A DNA stretch of 64,000 nt from Legionella erythra (GCF_001467615.1 NZ_LNYA01000034.1:42036-106035), one strand, 5' to 3'. Shown: positions 8,444 through 18,168, counted from the first letter of the stretch. Numbers and translations: made by a program. The notes: generated from the letters alone by a model not told the origin.

Positions 8444-10108
8444 ATGTCCGCGCCATTATCAAGCAAAACCCTCAATCAATGGCTGTTGCACAATGAACAG
8501 CATTGTGCTGAGCGTCTTTATTTGCGGCAACCCCGCCATGGCCAATGGTATGAATACAGCTGGGCAGAGGTCATGACCCAGGCGCGTCAGGTGGCCCGTT
8601 TTCTTATAGACAGCGGCCTGCAAAAAGGCGACAGGGTGTCTATTTTTTCCAAAAATTGTGCTGAATGGTTTATTACGGATTTTGGCATCAGCCTGGCAGG
8701 TCTTGTAAATGTGCCCTTGTTTGCCAACCAGCATCAGGAAAGCATCAACTATATATTGCAGCATGCCGAGGTGAAACTGGTTTTTTTAGGCAAGCTCGAT
8801 GATCATCATCGGGTTTGCCATTACATACCACCCCACCTGCATACGGTCAGTTTTGATTACCATAAGGACATGAAAACCAAAACGTCCTGGAAGGATATTT
8901 TAACCTATTCCCCGCTGACAGAATTACCCGAGGTGAACGGGGATGATTTATTCACCATCATCTACACCTCCGGAACCTCAGGCGTTCCCAAAGGGGCTGT
9001 GTATACGCATGATACGATTGCCCATTACCTGACTTTGTACCCGCAGGATATCGATCGTATCCGTAAACGGGATCATTACCGTTTGATTTCCTATTTGCCC
9101 TTAGCCCACGTGTATGAACGAACAGCTATTCAATTAGGCAGTGTCACGATTCCGGCTGATGTTTCCTTTGTTGAGAGCCTGGAAAAATTTGCTGATAATC
9201 TAAAAGAGGTGCAGCCCACCTTTTTTACCGCCGTGCCGCGGATCTGGGGAGTATTTCAGCAGAAAATTGAACAGAAATTGCCGCCTGCCAAATTAAATCT
9301 CTTACTGAAAATTCCACTGGTTTCTACCCTGATTAAACGTAAAATCAGGCATAGTCTGGGTTTAAACCAGTGCCTGAACTGCTTTTCCGGCGCGTCGCAT
9401 CTACCTGTTTCTATTCTTAAATTTTTTGACAAACTTTCGATTTTTATCCAGGAAGGGTATGGTCAGACCGAAAATCTGGCCTATGCTACCTTTACCATGC
9501 TTAATCAGCGTCGCTTAGGTTACGTGGGTACCCCGCGATTGCAAGTGCAGCTAAAGGAAGGCGAAAATCAGGAATTACTGATTCAGTCCCCCTGTTTAAT
9601 GAAAGAATATTACAAAGAGCCGGAAGCGACGAAGCAGGCCTTTACGGCAGACGGCTGGCTGCGTACAGGGGATATAGCCGAATTGGATGAACATCAGAAT
9701 GTAAAAATTATAGGCCGCTTATCAGAAAATTTTAAAAACCAGAAGGGCGAATTCATTGTGCCGGCGCCCATTGAAAAGCAATTTGCCGCCAATTCACTCA
9801 TTGAGCAATTGTGCATTGTTGGCCGTGAATTGCCCAATAATGTGCTGATTATTACGCTAAACGAATTGGGCCGCAGCAAAGGCAAGGACGAGTTGAAACA
9901 ATTATTGCAGAATAATCTGCACGAAGTGAATCGAAAGCTGGCCAATTATGAAAAAATAAGCCATATCATTGTCTCGCGGGATACCTGGTCGCCCGAGAAT
10001 GGGGTATTAACCCCGACGCTCAAAGTCAAACGGCGGGTCGTGGAATCCAATTACCTGGATCTCATCCGGGGTGCGATTTCTGAACCGCACGCCATTGTTT
10101 GGCAATAA
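8444..10108 (+). CDS. AMP-forming long-chain acyl-CoA synthetase-like ligase
   Basis: An ANL-superfamily adenylating enzyme of 554 residues that would activate a fatty acid as acyl-AMP and then acyl-CoA. The P-loop-like IIYTSGTSGVPKGAVYTH lies near residue 170, the acyl-pocket motif EGYGQTENLAYATF near 335, GWLRTGDIAELDEHQNVKI (A8 hinge) near 405, and the catalytic Lys in TPTLKVKRR near 530. Closest in style to bacterial FadD/FAA1-type long-chain ligases, but chain length cannot be read. GGGAG precedes the ATG. The stop is two bases from the mfd stop, so the two genes converge with no room for a terminator. Confidence 0.87.
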   Translation: MSAPLSSKTLNQWLLHNEQHCAERLYLRQPRHGQWYEYSWAEVMTQARQVARFLIDSGLQKGDRVSIFSKNCAEWFITDFGISLAGLVNVPLFANQHQESINYILQHAEVKLVFLGKLDDHHRVCHYIPPHLHTVSFDYHKDMKTKTSWKDILTYSPLTELPEVNGDDLFTIIYTSGTSGVPKGAVYTHDTIAHYLTLYPQDIDRIRKRDHYRLISYLPLAHVYERTAIQLGSVTIPADVSFVESLEKFADNLKEVQPTFFTAVPRIWGVFQQKIEQKLPPAKLNLLLKIPLVSTLIKRKIRHSLGLNQCLNCFSGASHLPVSILKFFDKLSIFIQEGYGQTENLAYATFTMLNQRRLGYVGTPRLQVQLKEGENQELLIQSPCLMKEYYKEPEATKQAFTADGWLRTGDIAELDEHQNVKIIGRLSENFKNQKGEFIVPAPIEKQFAANSLIEQLCIVGRELPNNVLIITLNELGRSKGKDELKQLLQNNLHEVNRKLANYEKISHIIVSRDTWSPENGVLTPTLKVKRRVVESNYLDLIRGAISEPHAIVWQ

Positions 10109-10110
10109 CT

Positions 10111-13100
10111 TCAGACTTCTGCAAGGGTATTGCCGGCCAGTTTCATGAGTAGCCCTGAAATCTCGTGGATGCGCTCTTCATGATGGGTGGCATCCAAACT
10201 GAATTTCAATTTCGTCGGGCCATCCAGCTGGTAGCGTTTGGCCTGTAACTGGATGAGACTGATTAAGGCGGCAGGGTCAATACGGGGCTCGCCGCCAAAT
10301 TCAATTTTACCCTGTTGCTGGGCGGCATTGATTTTGATGATACCCAAGCGCTCAGCCAGCAATTTCAATTCAGTAATCAAGAGTAATTGTTTGACCGGTT
10401 GCGGCAGCAAGCCAAACCGATCAATCATTTCCACCTGCAACTCACGCAATTGATCCTTGTCTTTAGCATTGGCGATGCGTTTGTACATGATAAGCCGGGT
10501 ATGGATGTCGGCAATGTAGTCGTCCGGGATGATGGCGCTCATGCGCAAATCAATTTCCGGCCCCTGATGGATGGGGGCAGCCAATTCCGGGGTTTTCCCG
10601 GCTTTCAGATCGTTAACAGCCTTGTCGAGCATTTCCATGTACAGGTTAAAACCGATGGCCTGCATGTTGCCGCTTTGATCCTCCCCAAGCAATTCGCCGG
10701 CGCCGCGGATTTCCAGATCATGGGTAGCCAAGGTGAAACCGGCGCCTAAATCTTCCAGTGAGACAATGGCTTCCAGACGCTTTACCGCATCGGGCGTTAA
10801 GGCTTTCTCGTTCGGTGTCAGCAGGTAAGCATAGGCCTGATGATGCGAACGGCCGACGCGGCCTCGTAATTGGTGCAATTGGGCTAAGCCAAACTTGTCA
10901 GCGCGATCGATGATGATGGTATTGGCGGTTGGTATATCAATGCCGGTTTCAATGATTGTCGTGCAGACCAAGACATTAAAGCGGTGATGGTAGAAATCAG
11001 ACATGATTTTTTCAAGTTCGCGTTCGCGCATTTGTCCGTGAGCACTGCGTATTTTGGCCTCGGGGACAAGGGCTTGCAATTCCTGGCTGATGCGATCGAT
11101 GGTTTGAATATTATTGTGTAAAAAATAAACCTGTCCGCCGCGAAGAATTTCCCGAAGCAGGGCTTCACGCAACAGGGCATCGCTTTTTTCCTGCCAGAAG
11201 GTTTTAATCGCCAGCCGCTTGGCGGGTGGAGTGGCAATCAGCGAAATATCACGAATGCCGGCCATAGCCATGTTCAATGTGCGGGGAATGGGGGTCGCGG
11301 TCATCGATAAAATGTCGATGTGGGTGCGTAAGGATTTGATGTGTTCCTTTTGTTTTACCCCAAAGCGATGCTCTTCATCGATGATGAGCAATCCTAAATT
11401 CTTAAATTCAATGTCTTTGGAGAAGAGCTTGTGGGTGCCGATGACAATATCGGCTTTGCCGCTTTTTAAAGACGCGATGATGTTTTCTGATTCTTTCGCG
11501 CTGCGAAAGCGAGATAAAAGTTCAATATTGATAGGAAATTCGGCGAAACGGTCGCGAAATGTTTCAAAATGCTGGCCGGCGAGCAGGGTGGTCGGCACCA
11601 GTACGCACACTTGCTTGCCATTTTGGACCGCCACAAAGGCCGCCCGCATGGCGACCTCGGTTTTACCAAAGCCCACATCGCCACAGATTAAGCGATCCAT
11701 AGGGCGCGAGGATTGCATATCGCGGATAATTTCTTCAATGGCGCGGAGCTGATCCGTGGTTTCAGTAAACGGAAAGCCGCTGGCAAAGCGTTGATAATCC
11801 GAGGGGGAAAACTGGTATTGAAAGCCGGGTTTGGCTTCCCGTTTGGCATAAATGTCCAGTAATTCAATGGCCACGTCGTGAATTTTATCGGCGGCCTTTT
11901 TCTTTTCTTTCTGCCAGACATCGCTGCCAAGTTTGTGCAGGGGGGCATGCTCGCTATCCTGGCCGGTGTAGCGGCTGATGTAGTGCAGGGAAGTCACCGG
12001 CACATAAATTTTATCATCGCCGGCATAAGATAATACTAAAAACTCATTCACCGTGCCGTTGCTTTCCAGCGTCTTTAACCCCTGATAGCGGCCAACGCCA
12101 AATTGCAGGTGAACCACTGGCGCATCCAGACGGAGTTCAGCCAGATCGCGGATGATCAAATCCGGATCCAGGGCTTTCTGACCGCTGCGGCGCTGCGGGA
12201 CAGCCTGTTCGCCGAATAATTGTGCCTCCACAATCACCGCCAGCTGTTGGTCCGGCAATTCCATACCATAGATGAGAGGGCCGGTGGTGATATTAATCAG
12301 GCTGTCGCTGTCATTCAAAAAAGCCCGCCAGGAGGGTTGGATGTTGGCACTGAGTCCGCTTTGCTTCATCAAATCAAGCAGAACTTCGCGGCGTCCTGCA
12401 CTTTCCACAACAATTAAATAACGCCAATGAGGTGTCTTTAGGTAATCCGCCAGATTGCAGAGGGGAACCGGGTTTTGCCTTTCAATCGGCAGGGCTGGTG
12501 CCTTAGTGATCGGGAAGTTAAAGGCCCCTTTTTTATCGCAGGCTTTGTGATAGGCGCGTAATTTCTGGAATTGATTGGCTAAAGTCAATAATTCTGTAGG
12601 CGGAATAAAGCATTGTTCCGGGCTTAGAATCGGACGGGTCACATCGTAATGACGTTGTTCATAACGCTGACAGAGTTCTCGCCAGAATTGTTCGGCCCGC
12701 TCAGGGATGTCCTCTACCATCAGCACCGACGCATTTGTGGGCAAATAATCAAACAGGGTAACGGTTTTATCAAAAAACAAGGGTAAATAATACTCAATTC
12801 CAGACGGGGCCTGGCCATCGCTGACGGCCTCATACACCGGGCATAAACTGGGATTACCGGTGAACCGTTCCCTAAAAGCACGGCGAAAATGGGTAATACT
12901 TTGCTCATTTAAGGGAAATTCGCGAGCCGGTAAAATATGGATATCACTGATTTTAGTGATGGTGCGCTGGGTTTCCGTATCGAACAGTCTTAAACTGTCA
13001 ATGTCTTCGTCAAACAATTCAATGCGAAAGGGTTGATTGCTGCCCATGGGATACACATCAATAATCGCGCCGCGTACGGCGTATTCACCGTGCTCCAGCA

Positions 13101-13575
13101 CTTTGTTGACGCAATGGTAACCGGCTTGTTGCAATTGTTGCCGGAATTGCTCGGTATTTAAGGTTTGTCCTTCTTTAAGGACAAAGGCATGCTGGTGAAG
13201 AAACTGCGGCGGGCACAGGCGGTGCATCAAGGTATTGACTGATGTAATGATCAATGCATGAGTGGCTTTGCCAATGCGGCTTAATGTCAGCAGGCGTTCG
13301 GAAATAATGTCCTGATGAGGGGAAAACTGATCATAGGGCAATGTTTCCCAATCGGGGAAAATCAATAACTCCGGCGGATGGTCGATGCCCTGATAAAAAA
13401 ATTGCAATTCAGCCAGGAGTTGGGCGGCGGTCAAATTGTCCGGGGTAATGATGAGCTGAATGCCTTTCTGCCGCTGACAATATTCAGCCACGGCCAAAGG
13501 TAAACTGCAACCGTAAAGCTGTCCCCAGGTTTGTTGCTTTTCCACATCAGGGAATTGTAAAACAGACATCGCCAT
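10111..13575 (-). CDS. mfd: Transcription-repair coupling factor Mfd
   Basis: Mfd removes RNA polymerase stalled at DNA lesions and recruits UvrA. At about 1,154 residues it is full length: UvrB-homology domains (residues ~1-350), the RNA-polymerase-interacting domain (~480-550, with DAPVVHLQFGVGRYQGLKTL), the RecG-like translocase with Walker A GDVGFGKTEVAMRA and Walker B LLIIDEEHRFG, the TRG motif region, and the D7 domain at the C-terminus. The frame is open to a TTG at 13593. ATG codons at 13575 and 13569 are the likelier starts, and neither has a strong ribosome-binding site. Convergent with the acyl-CoA ligase. Confidence 0.97.
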   Translation of the reverse strand: MAMSVLQFPDVEKQQTWGQLYGCSLPLAVAEYCQRQKGIQLIITPDNLTAAQLLAELQFFYQGIDHPPELLIFPDWETLPYDQFSPHQDIISERLLTLSRIGKATHALIITSVNTLMHRLCPPQFLHQHAFVLKEGQTLNTEQFRQQLQQAGYHCVNKVLEHGEYAVRGAIIDVYPMGSNQPFRIELFDEDIDSLRLFDTETQRTITKISDIHILPAREFPLNEQSITHFRRAFRERFTGNPSLCPVYEAVSDGQAPSGIEYYLPLFFDKTVTLFDYLPTNASVLMVEDIPERAEQFWRELCQRYEQRHYDVTRPILSPEQCFIPPTELLTLANQFQKLRAYHKACDKKGAFNFPITKAPALPIERQNPVPLCNLADYLKTPHWRYLIVVESAGRREVLLDLMKQSGLSANIQPSWRAFLNDSDSLINITTGPLIYGMELPDQQLAVIVEAQLFGEQAVPQRRSGQKALDPDLIIRDLAELRLDAPVVHLQFGVGRYQGLKTLESNGTVNEFLVLSYAGDDKIYVPVTSLHYISRYTGQDSEHAPLHKLGSDVWQKEKKKAADKIHDVAIELLDIYAKREAKPGFQYQFSPSDYQRFASGFPFTETTDQLRAIEEIIRDMQSSRPMDRLICGDVGFGKTEVAMRAAFVAVQNGKQVCVLVPTTLLAGQHFETFRDRFAEFPINIELLSRFRSAKESENIIASLKSGKADIVIGTHKLFSKDIEFKNLGLLIIDEEHRFGVKQKEHIKSLRTHIDILSMTATPIPRTLNMAMAGIRDISLIATPPAKRLAIKTFWQEKSDALLREALLREILRGGQVYFLHNNIQTIDRISQELQALVPEAKIRSAHGQMRERELEKIMSDFYHHRFNVLVCTTIIETGIDIPTANTIIIDRADKFGLAQLHQLRGRVGRSHHQAYAYLLTPNEKALTPDAVKRLEAIVSLEDLGAGFTLATHDLEIRGAGELLGEDQSGNMQAIGFNLYMEMLDKAVNDLKAGKTPELAAPIHQGPEIDLRMSAIIPDDYIADIHTRLIMYKRIANAKDKDQLRELQVEMIDRFGLLPQPVKQLLLITELKLLAERLGIIKINAAQQQGKIEFGGEPRIDPAALISLIQLQAKRYQLDGPTKLKFSLDATHHEERIHEISGLLMKLAGNTLAEV

Positions 13576-13620
13576 GGCGTTAAAAACAATCAAATTAAGC
13601 AGACTGGCAAGTATACTACA

Positions 13621-13676
13621 AAAAAGAAGGCCAAAGCAGCGTTAATGGACCGTTTAAAGGCATAACGGCTTTGGCC
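13621..13676 (-). terminator. Terminator after the Cys-rich secreted protein gene
   Basis: On the minus strand GGCCAAAGC (13676-13668) pairs with GCTTTGGCC (13637-13629), with an inner CGTTA/TAACG stem, followed by TTCTTTTTTG. It separates the small secreted protein gene upstream from mfd downstream on the same strand. Confidence 0.8.
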
Positions 13677-13683
13677 AGTCCCT

Positions 13684-14058
13684 TTATTCGGGCACGCAGG
13701 CAGGATTGCAATTGTTAGGATTGATGCTGTTGGCGTCGCAGGCTGATTTCGCCAGGTTGTTGGCCTGCTCCTGCGTTGGAGCATAATAAGACCAGTGATC
13801 GCCTTTTAAATTACTCACCACACAATGCCAGCGCCCGCCAGCTACCCCGTTATCTGTGCAGGTTGGATTGCAATTATTCGGGTTAATGCTGTTCGCATCG
13901 CAGACATTTTTTGCCATCGCCTGTGCGCCGTCCTGAGTGGGTGCGGAAAAAGCCCAGTGTTCCCCGCGTTTGTTGGCAACAAAACAAGTCCAGTTGGCAC
14001 AGGCGGCGGTGGAAAGCATCGAACAGGCTGCAAATAAAGCAATGGTTTTTAATTTCAT
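13684..14058 (-). CDS. Small secreted cysteine-rich protein with two tandem repeats
   Basis: A 124-residue protein of unknown function. Residues 1-21 are a Sec signal peptide ending at ACA|NWTC. The mature part is two copies of a ~50-residue unit beginning W-x-C-x-V-x-N and G-(E/D)-HW and closing with the identical stretch CDANSINPNNCNP, which is followed by a further Cys (TC, then AC). Even cysteine numbers per repeat suggest disulfides formed in the periplasm or outside the cell. The repeats differ mostly at surface-like positions, which points to an old internal duplication. I do not recognise the family. The gene stands alone between a terminator and a divergent cyclase gene. Confidence 0.8.
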   Translation of the reverse strand: MKLKTIALFAACSMLSTAACANWTCFVANKRGEHWAFSAPTQDGAQAMAKNVCDANSINPNNCNPTCTDNGVAGGRWHCVVSNLKGDHWSYYAPTQEQANNLAKSACDANSINPNNCNPACVPE

Positions 14059-14135
14059 AACGTATCCTTGTCGTTGGGTCGATTATTGGTTCAATTATCA
14101 GTTCCAGTATAGCCGGCTTGTATAAAATATTCATG

Positions 14136-14159
14136 CTCTATAGTGTATACTCAATAGAG
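14136..14159. promoter_or_regulatory. Imperfect 24-bp dyad before the GGDEF gene
   Basis: CTCTAT (14136-14141) and ATAGAG (14154-14159) are inverted around a central GTATAC, giving a 24-bp near-palindrome 23-46 bases upstream of the cyclase start. It could be an operator for the divergent pair (secreted protein and cyclase). Position and symmetry are the only evidence. Confidence 0.3.
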
Positions 14160-14181
14160 AATGTGTATTCGATAATGGATT

Positions 14182-16323
14182 ATGACCCGCATTATTAATA
14201 AACGGATTTTATTAAATTGCTTCATGATCATTGTGCTGCTTCTGCAGGGCGCAATCAACCTGGGCGGTTATTATCAAATCCAGCAATTGCTGGCGACCAA
14301 CAAAACGGTTTTACACACCCATCAAGTGACTTATCTGGCAAGCGCTTTGTGGAATCGTATTCTTGAAATGCAAAATGATCTTCGCGGCTATATTATTACC
14401 GCAAACCCCGAAAGCCTTGCGTCATTTGAACAAAACATTTTAATTGCGCGCAAACAGGTTAAAAAATTGCAATTGCTCGCGCAGGATAATCCGCATCAGA
14501 TTAAGCGCCTTGTGCGGTTGTCAGCCTTGCTGGAGGAGCGGGTCATGTTTTACCGGCAGGTTCTCACCGCGTTTCAGTCCAAAGGCGAAGAAGCGGCAGA
14601 GCAGATGATTGCCAGTGACAAAAGGGCTTTGTTGTCAAAACCAATCAGGCGTTTGGCGGTTAATATTCAAAACGAAGAGTTCATCTTACTGGATCTACGC
14701 AATCAGGCCTTGACAGATAATTCTGCCTTTACCAAAAAATTCCTGCTGTTTACCCTGATTACCACGTTGTTGGTTATTGGTATTTTTTTAGTCATATTTA
14801 ATCTGCAATACAGCAAGGCGGTGGTGATTAACCGACGTCGCAAGCAGGCTGAGAATCAATTAAAAGGCATTATCGGCGCCACTACCGATGGCATTGCCGC
14901 CATTGACGAACACTTTAATCTCATCATTTTTAATGAGGCATTTCGCGAATGCTTTAAGAGCTTGTTTGCTAAAGAAGTTGACTACGGACTCAATTTGAAA
15001 GAGAGCCTGAATGATTCACCCGAAGAACAGTTGTTTCTCAGGAATTTGAACGATGCCTTGAATAGCCAACGTGCTGAAATAATCCGCAAAGTCGGCGCCA
15101 GCAGCTTAACCCCCACTATTTATGAAATAACCTACAGCACTACCCGCGATTCGAGCGGGGCAGCGACTGGTGTGGCTCTGGTTTCAAGGGATGTCACGGC
15201 GCGCTTTGAAATGGAAAAGGCAATGAAAAAAGCCAATCTGCAACTGATGCATTCCATGGCGGAAATTAAACAGCATAACCGGGCGGTCTCTTATCTGAAT
15301 ATGTTAAGCAGTACCTTGCATTCCTGCCATACCATCGAGGAAACATTCAGTCCCATTCGGATTTACGTTGAAAAAATCCTCCCGTTTACGGCGGGGCGGA
15401 TGTACCTTTCCCATCCTTCACGCAACTACCTGGATCTTGCCATCGAGTGGGGTGAGTTGCGTATACATGAGGAGGATGTGATTGCTCCGGAATCCTGTTG
15501 GGCGCTACGTCGTGGGCAGTTGCACCGTTTTCACAGCCGTACCGACAGCGTCATTTGTGAGCATCTGCGTACCGCTCGTTTTATTCCCTCATACCTTTGT
15601 GTGCCGCTGCAGGCCCAAAATGAAAATGTGGGTTTGCTATACCTTGAATTAAAAAACAGTGAAGGCATGAGTGAGGATAACTTTAATCATTTGGTGGAAG
15701 AGCATGAATCGCTGGTGATTAATTTTTCTGAAGCCATCGCCTCGTCTTTAGCCAATATTAAATTACGCGATACCTTAAGGCTTCGCTCTATCCGCGATCC
15801 GCTGACGGGGTTGTATAACCGGTCCTATCTTGAAGAATCGTTTGCGCGTGAAATAGAGCGCTCGAAACGACATGCCAATCAACTCGCGGTTATCATGATG
15901 GATCTGGATCATTTTAAGAAAATCAATGACAGCTATGGTCACGATGCGGGGGATATCGTGTTGGTGGAAGTGAGCCGTTTTCTGTTGCAGCAAATCCGGC
16001 AGACTGACATTGCCTGTCGTTACGGCGGCGAGGAATTTTTATTGCTCTTGGTCGATATCGCAAGCCAACAGGAAGTTCTTGAGCGGGTGGAGCGATTTCG
16101 GCAGCTCATCAGCGACATGCCGTTTAACTTCAACGGCAAAAGCCTGAAGGTAACTGCCTCCTTTGGAGTGGCGTTTATGTTTGAACATGGGGAAAGCCAG
16201 GCTCAGTTAATTGAGGCGGCGGACAAGGCCCTTTACCGCTCCAAAAAAAACGGCCGCAATCAAATCACGGTGGCCAAACCTTTCTGCATGGACGCCCAAC
16301 CGGAACAGGTAAAATCCCCCTGA
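14182..16323 (+). CDS. CHASE3-like/PAS/GAF/GGDEF diguanylate cyclase
   Basis: A 713-residue membrane sensor that should make cyclic di-GMP. Order: transmembrane helix (~10-30), a helical CHASE3-like periplasmic domain (~31-185, with NDLRGYIITANPESL), a second transmembrane helix (~188-208), PAS (~225-340, ending SRDVTARFEMEKAM), GAF (~370-525) and GGDEF (~540-705). The active site is CRYGGEEFLLLL near 615. RQTD lies exactly five residues before GGEEF, an intact allosteric inhibitory (I) site. DPLTGLYNRSYLEE and MDLDHFKKINDSYGHDAGD are canonical. A catalytically active, product-inhibited cyclase is therefore expected. The signal it senses is unknown. Confidence 0.92.
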   Translation: MTRIINKRILLNCFMIIVLLLQGAINLGGYYQIQQLLATNKTVLHTHQVTYLASALWNRILEMQNDLRGYIITANPESLASFEQNILIARKQVKKLQLLAQDNPHQIKRLVRLSALLEERVMFYRQVLTAFQSKGEEAAEQMIASDKRALLSKPIRRLAVNIQNEEFILLDLRNQALTDNSAFTKKFLLFTLITTLLVIGIFLVIFNLQYSKAVVINRRRKQAENQLKGIIGATTDGIAAIDEHFNLIIFNEAFRECFKSLFAKEVDYGLNLKESLNDSPEEQLFLRNLNDALNSQRAEIIRKVGASSLTPTIYEITYSTTRDSSGAATGVALVSRDVTARFEMEKAMKKANLQLMHSMAEIKQHNRAVSYLNMLSSTLHSCHTIEETFSPIRIYVEKILPFTAGRMYLSHPSRNYLDLAIEWGELRIHEEDVIAPESCWALRRGQLHRFHSRTDSVICEHLRTARFIPSYLCVPLQAQNENVGLLYLELKNSEGMSEDNFNHLVEEHESLVINFSEAIASSLANIKLRDTLRLRSIRDPLTGLYNRSYLEESFAREIERSKRHANQLAVIMMDLDHFKKINDSYGHDAGDIVLVEVSRFLLQQIRQTDIACRYGGEEFLLLLVDIASQQEVLERVERFRQLISDMPFNFNGKSLKVTASFGVAFMFEHGESQAQLIEAADKALYRSKKNGRNQITVAKPFCMDAQPEQVKSP

Positions 16324-16374
16324 GCTGATTGCATACGCTATACTTATTAGAGGCTCTCCCCAGGAGTTTTGATT

Positions 16375-16668
16375 ATGCATTCCCCGACTAAGGACGATCA
16401 CATTTCTCATTTACTCAAGCACTCAGGCGCTGGTTTTAAACTGGCTAGTGATGAAAATGGCACGTTTCTAAGATCCAAATTATTCGCAGACGAGGAGGCG
16501 GCAAGGGAAATATTGGCGGAAATCAACAGTAAAATGCAATTGGCGTTCATTGACGTCGAAACCGATCCGGGTGGAAGCGGCTGGTATATCACCTACAATG
16601 CAAGCCAGGCGGTTAAAAATCACTTTGCCAGTGAAGACATGAGTTTGGAAAGGCAACCTAAACCGTAA
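16375..16668 (+). CDS. Hypothetical small acidic protein
   Basis: A 97-residue soluble protein that I do not recognise. It has no signal peptide or membrane helix and mixes charged helical stretches (ADEEAAREILAEINSKMQ) with a short aromatic strand (GSGWYITYNAS). The frame opens at a TTG at 16369, but AGGAG at 16362-16366 sits eight bases before the ATG at 16375, so that start is chosen. It follows the cyclase gene by 51 bases, and TATACT at 16339 could be a -10 element of its own. It converges with the rhomboid gene, whose stop is 14 bases away. Confidence 0.7.
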   Translation: MHSPTKDDHISHLLKHSGAGFKLASDENGTFLRSKLFADEEAAREILAEINSKMQLAFIDVETDPGGSGWYITYNASQAVKNHFASEDMSLERQPKP

Positions 16669-16681
16669 GGCCGATAACGCG

Positions 16682-17278
16682 TTAGCCGACCAGAAAGGTC
16701 AAGATTGACGGCAGAAAATAACCTGTCGCCAAACCCGCGATTAATCCAAACAGGTGCCCCTCCCAGGAAACGCCCTTTTTACCCGGAAATATACCAAAGA
16801 AAATGCCGGCGAAATAATATACCGAGAGAATACCCAGAATAAACGCAGTTAAGGTCCCATGCTGAAGGATATCCATGACCAGTAATGCCCAATAGCCCGT
16901 AATCAGCGAACTGGCCCCGACATGGAGGCCAGGTTTGGCAAAACACCAAATCAACAGGCCGCTGATGAGCATGATGAGAAGGCTGACCAGGATAAAATAG
17001 GTCAGGCCGTTGATTAAGATAAAATTGCTTAATACCAAAAGCGGGATGGAGTTAAAAAATAAATGATTAAAATTGGCATGCAAAAAGGGGCAAAAGAGAA
17101 TACCGGGCAAGCCCCGGAGATGTCGAGGGAGGATACCCAGCAACAGCAGGCGTTTGCCCAGGAGTTCGTTGATGATAAAAACCAGCCAGGGAATGGCAAG
17201 AATGATACTTAAGGTTTTTAAATTGGCCTGAGTCTTGGTAATGATAAGATTCAGGCTCGACGTCAGTTCATTGAGCAT
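16682..17278 (-). CDS. Rhomboid-family intramembrane serine protease
   Basis: A 198-residue polytopic protein with about six transmembrane helices. The rhomboid signatures are present: HANFNHLFFNS in helix 2, the catalytic Ser in GLHVGASSLITG, and the catalytic His in WEGHLFGLIAG. Rhomboids cut single-span membrane proteins within the bilayer. No substrate is evident here. The ATG follows directly on the stop of the M23 peptidase gene upstream (no gap), so translation is probably coupled and the xseA-M23-rhomboid trio forms a minus-strand operon. Confidence 0.88.
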   Translation of the reverse strand: MLNELTSSLNLIITKTQANLKTLSIILAIPWLVFIINELLGKRLLLLGILPRHLRGLPGILFCPFLHANFNHLFFNSIPLLVLSNFILINGLTYFILVSLLIMLISGLLIWCFAKPGLHVGASSLITGYWALLVMDILQHGTLTAFILGILSVYYFAGIFFGIFPGKKGVSWEGHLFGLIAGLATGYFLPSILTFLVG

Positions 17279-18157
17279 CTAGGTTGATTCCTGTCTGGCA
17301 AGGGGTTTGGGGGTGGCAGGGACGGCGGTAATGACGCGGTAGGGGACAAACAGAAGGGGATCCACCAGGGTTTGATTGACAATCATTGACCAGTGGAGAT
17401 GCGGCCCGGTGGCGCGCCCGGTTTTCCCTATGGTGCCTATTATCTCCCCCTGATTGAGCAATTGCCCTTCTTTGGCCTGAACATCCTTTAGGTGAGCATA
17501 GAGGGAATAAACACCCAGGCCATGATCAATAATGACCGTGTTGCCAGTGAAAAAATAGTCTTTAACAGCTATGACCTTGCCTTTGGCTGACGCCCTGACC
17601 GGGGCATTTTCAGGGGCTGCGATATCGAGTCCGGAATGCGGTGCCTGAGGGCTTTTATTATAAACCCGCTTTAAGCCGAACAGGCTGCTGACTGGGCCGT
17701 GGACCGGCGCTTTAAATGCCTGCGAAAACGGATTGACCGCGGTAAATCCGGCAAAGAGCGCCGCCATTTCTTTCGCTTCCTGATTGATGCGGGTTCTGTC
17801 TTCCTCGTAAGGGTCAACCTTGCGGGGATCGGTGATTTTCAGGTGTTGGGTGGCATAAAATTTCTGGCTGACCTGAAAGGGGATGGTCGAGCGCAGCGGA
17901 TGCGTCATGGTGAGATTGTCGACCGTCTGGTTCGTATCCAGCGGGATGCCGACGATGAGCAGCCACTGATTGGCATTGGGGCTAGGCAGCACGGGAATTT
18001 TTTTATTGTGGTAGTAGACTTGCGGCTGCTGTTTGATATCGATAGGGATAATGGTTAATCCGCCATTGACGGAATGGTTTTCAGGCAGGTAGGCCGCTTC
18101 GGCAAATACCCGGCCTGCGGTAAGGGCAATGACCATTGCGCGGAACAGAAAACCCAT
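17279..18157 (-). CDS. M23-family (LytM) periplasmic peptidase
   Basis: A 292-residue exported peptidase or peptidase-like protein. Residues 1-19 are a signal peptide ending near GRVFA|EAAY. A beta-rich N-terminal region (~20-130) resembles the accessory domain of M23 proteins. The C-terminal LytM domain has zinc ligands in PHSGLDIAAPENA (His, Asp) and GPHLHWS (HxH), with VYSLYAHLKDV between them. All zinc ligands are intact, so it may cut peptidoglycan peptide bridges rather than serve only as an amidase activator. It lies 11 bases downstream of xseA and abuts the rhomboid gene. Confidence 0.9.
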   Translation of the reverse strand: MGFLFRAMVIALTAGRVFAEAAYLPENHSVNGGLTIIPIDIKQQPQVYYHNKKIPVLPSPNANQWLLIVGIPLDTNQTVDNLTMTHPLRSTIPFQVSQKFYATQHLKITDPRKVDPYEEDRTRINQEAKEMAALFAGFTAVNPFSQAFKAPVHGPVSSLFGLKRVYNKSPQAPHSGLDIAAPENAPVRASAKGKVIAVKDYFFTGNTVIIDHGLGVYSLYAHLKDVQAKEGQLLNQGEIIGTIGKTGRATGPHLHWSMIVNQTLVDPLLFVPYRVITAVPATPKPLARQEST

Positions 18158-18168
18158 CGTTCATCTCC

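Noticed and set aside
10100-10120. Terminator expected between acyl-CoA ligase and mfd
   Set aside because: Only two bases separate the stops and no hairpin with a T run is present.
11219-11752. 177-residue frame opposite mfd
   Set aside because: Lies within the helicase core of mfd on the other strand and has no protein-like motif.
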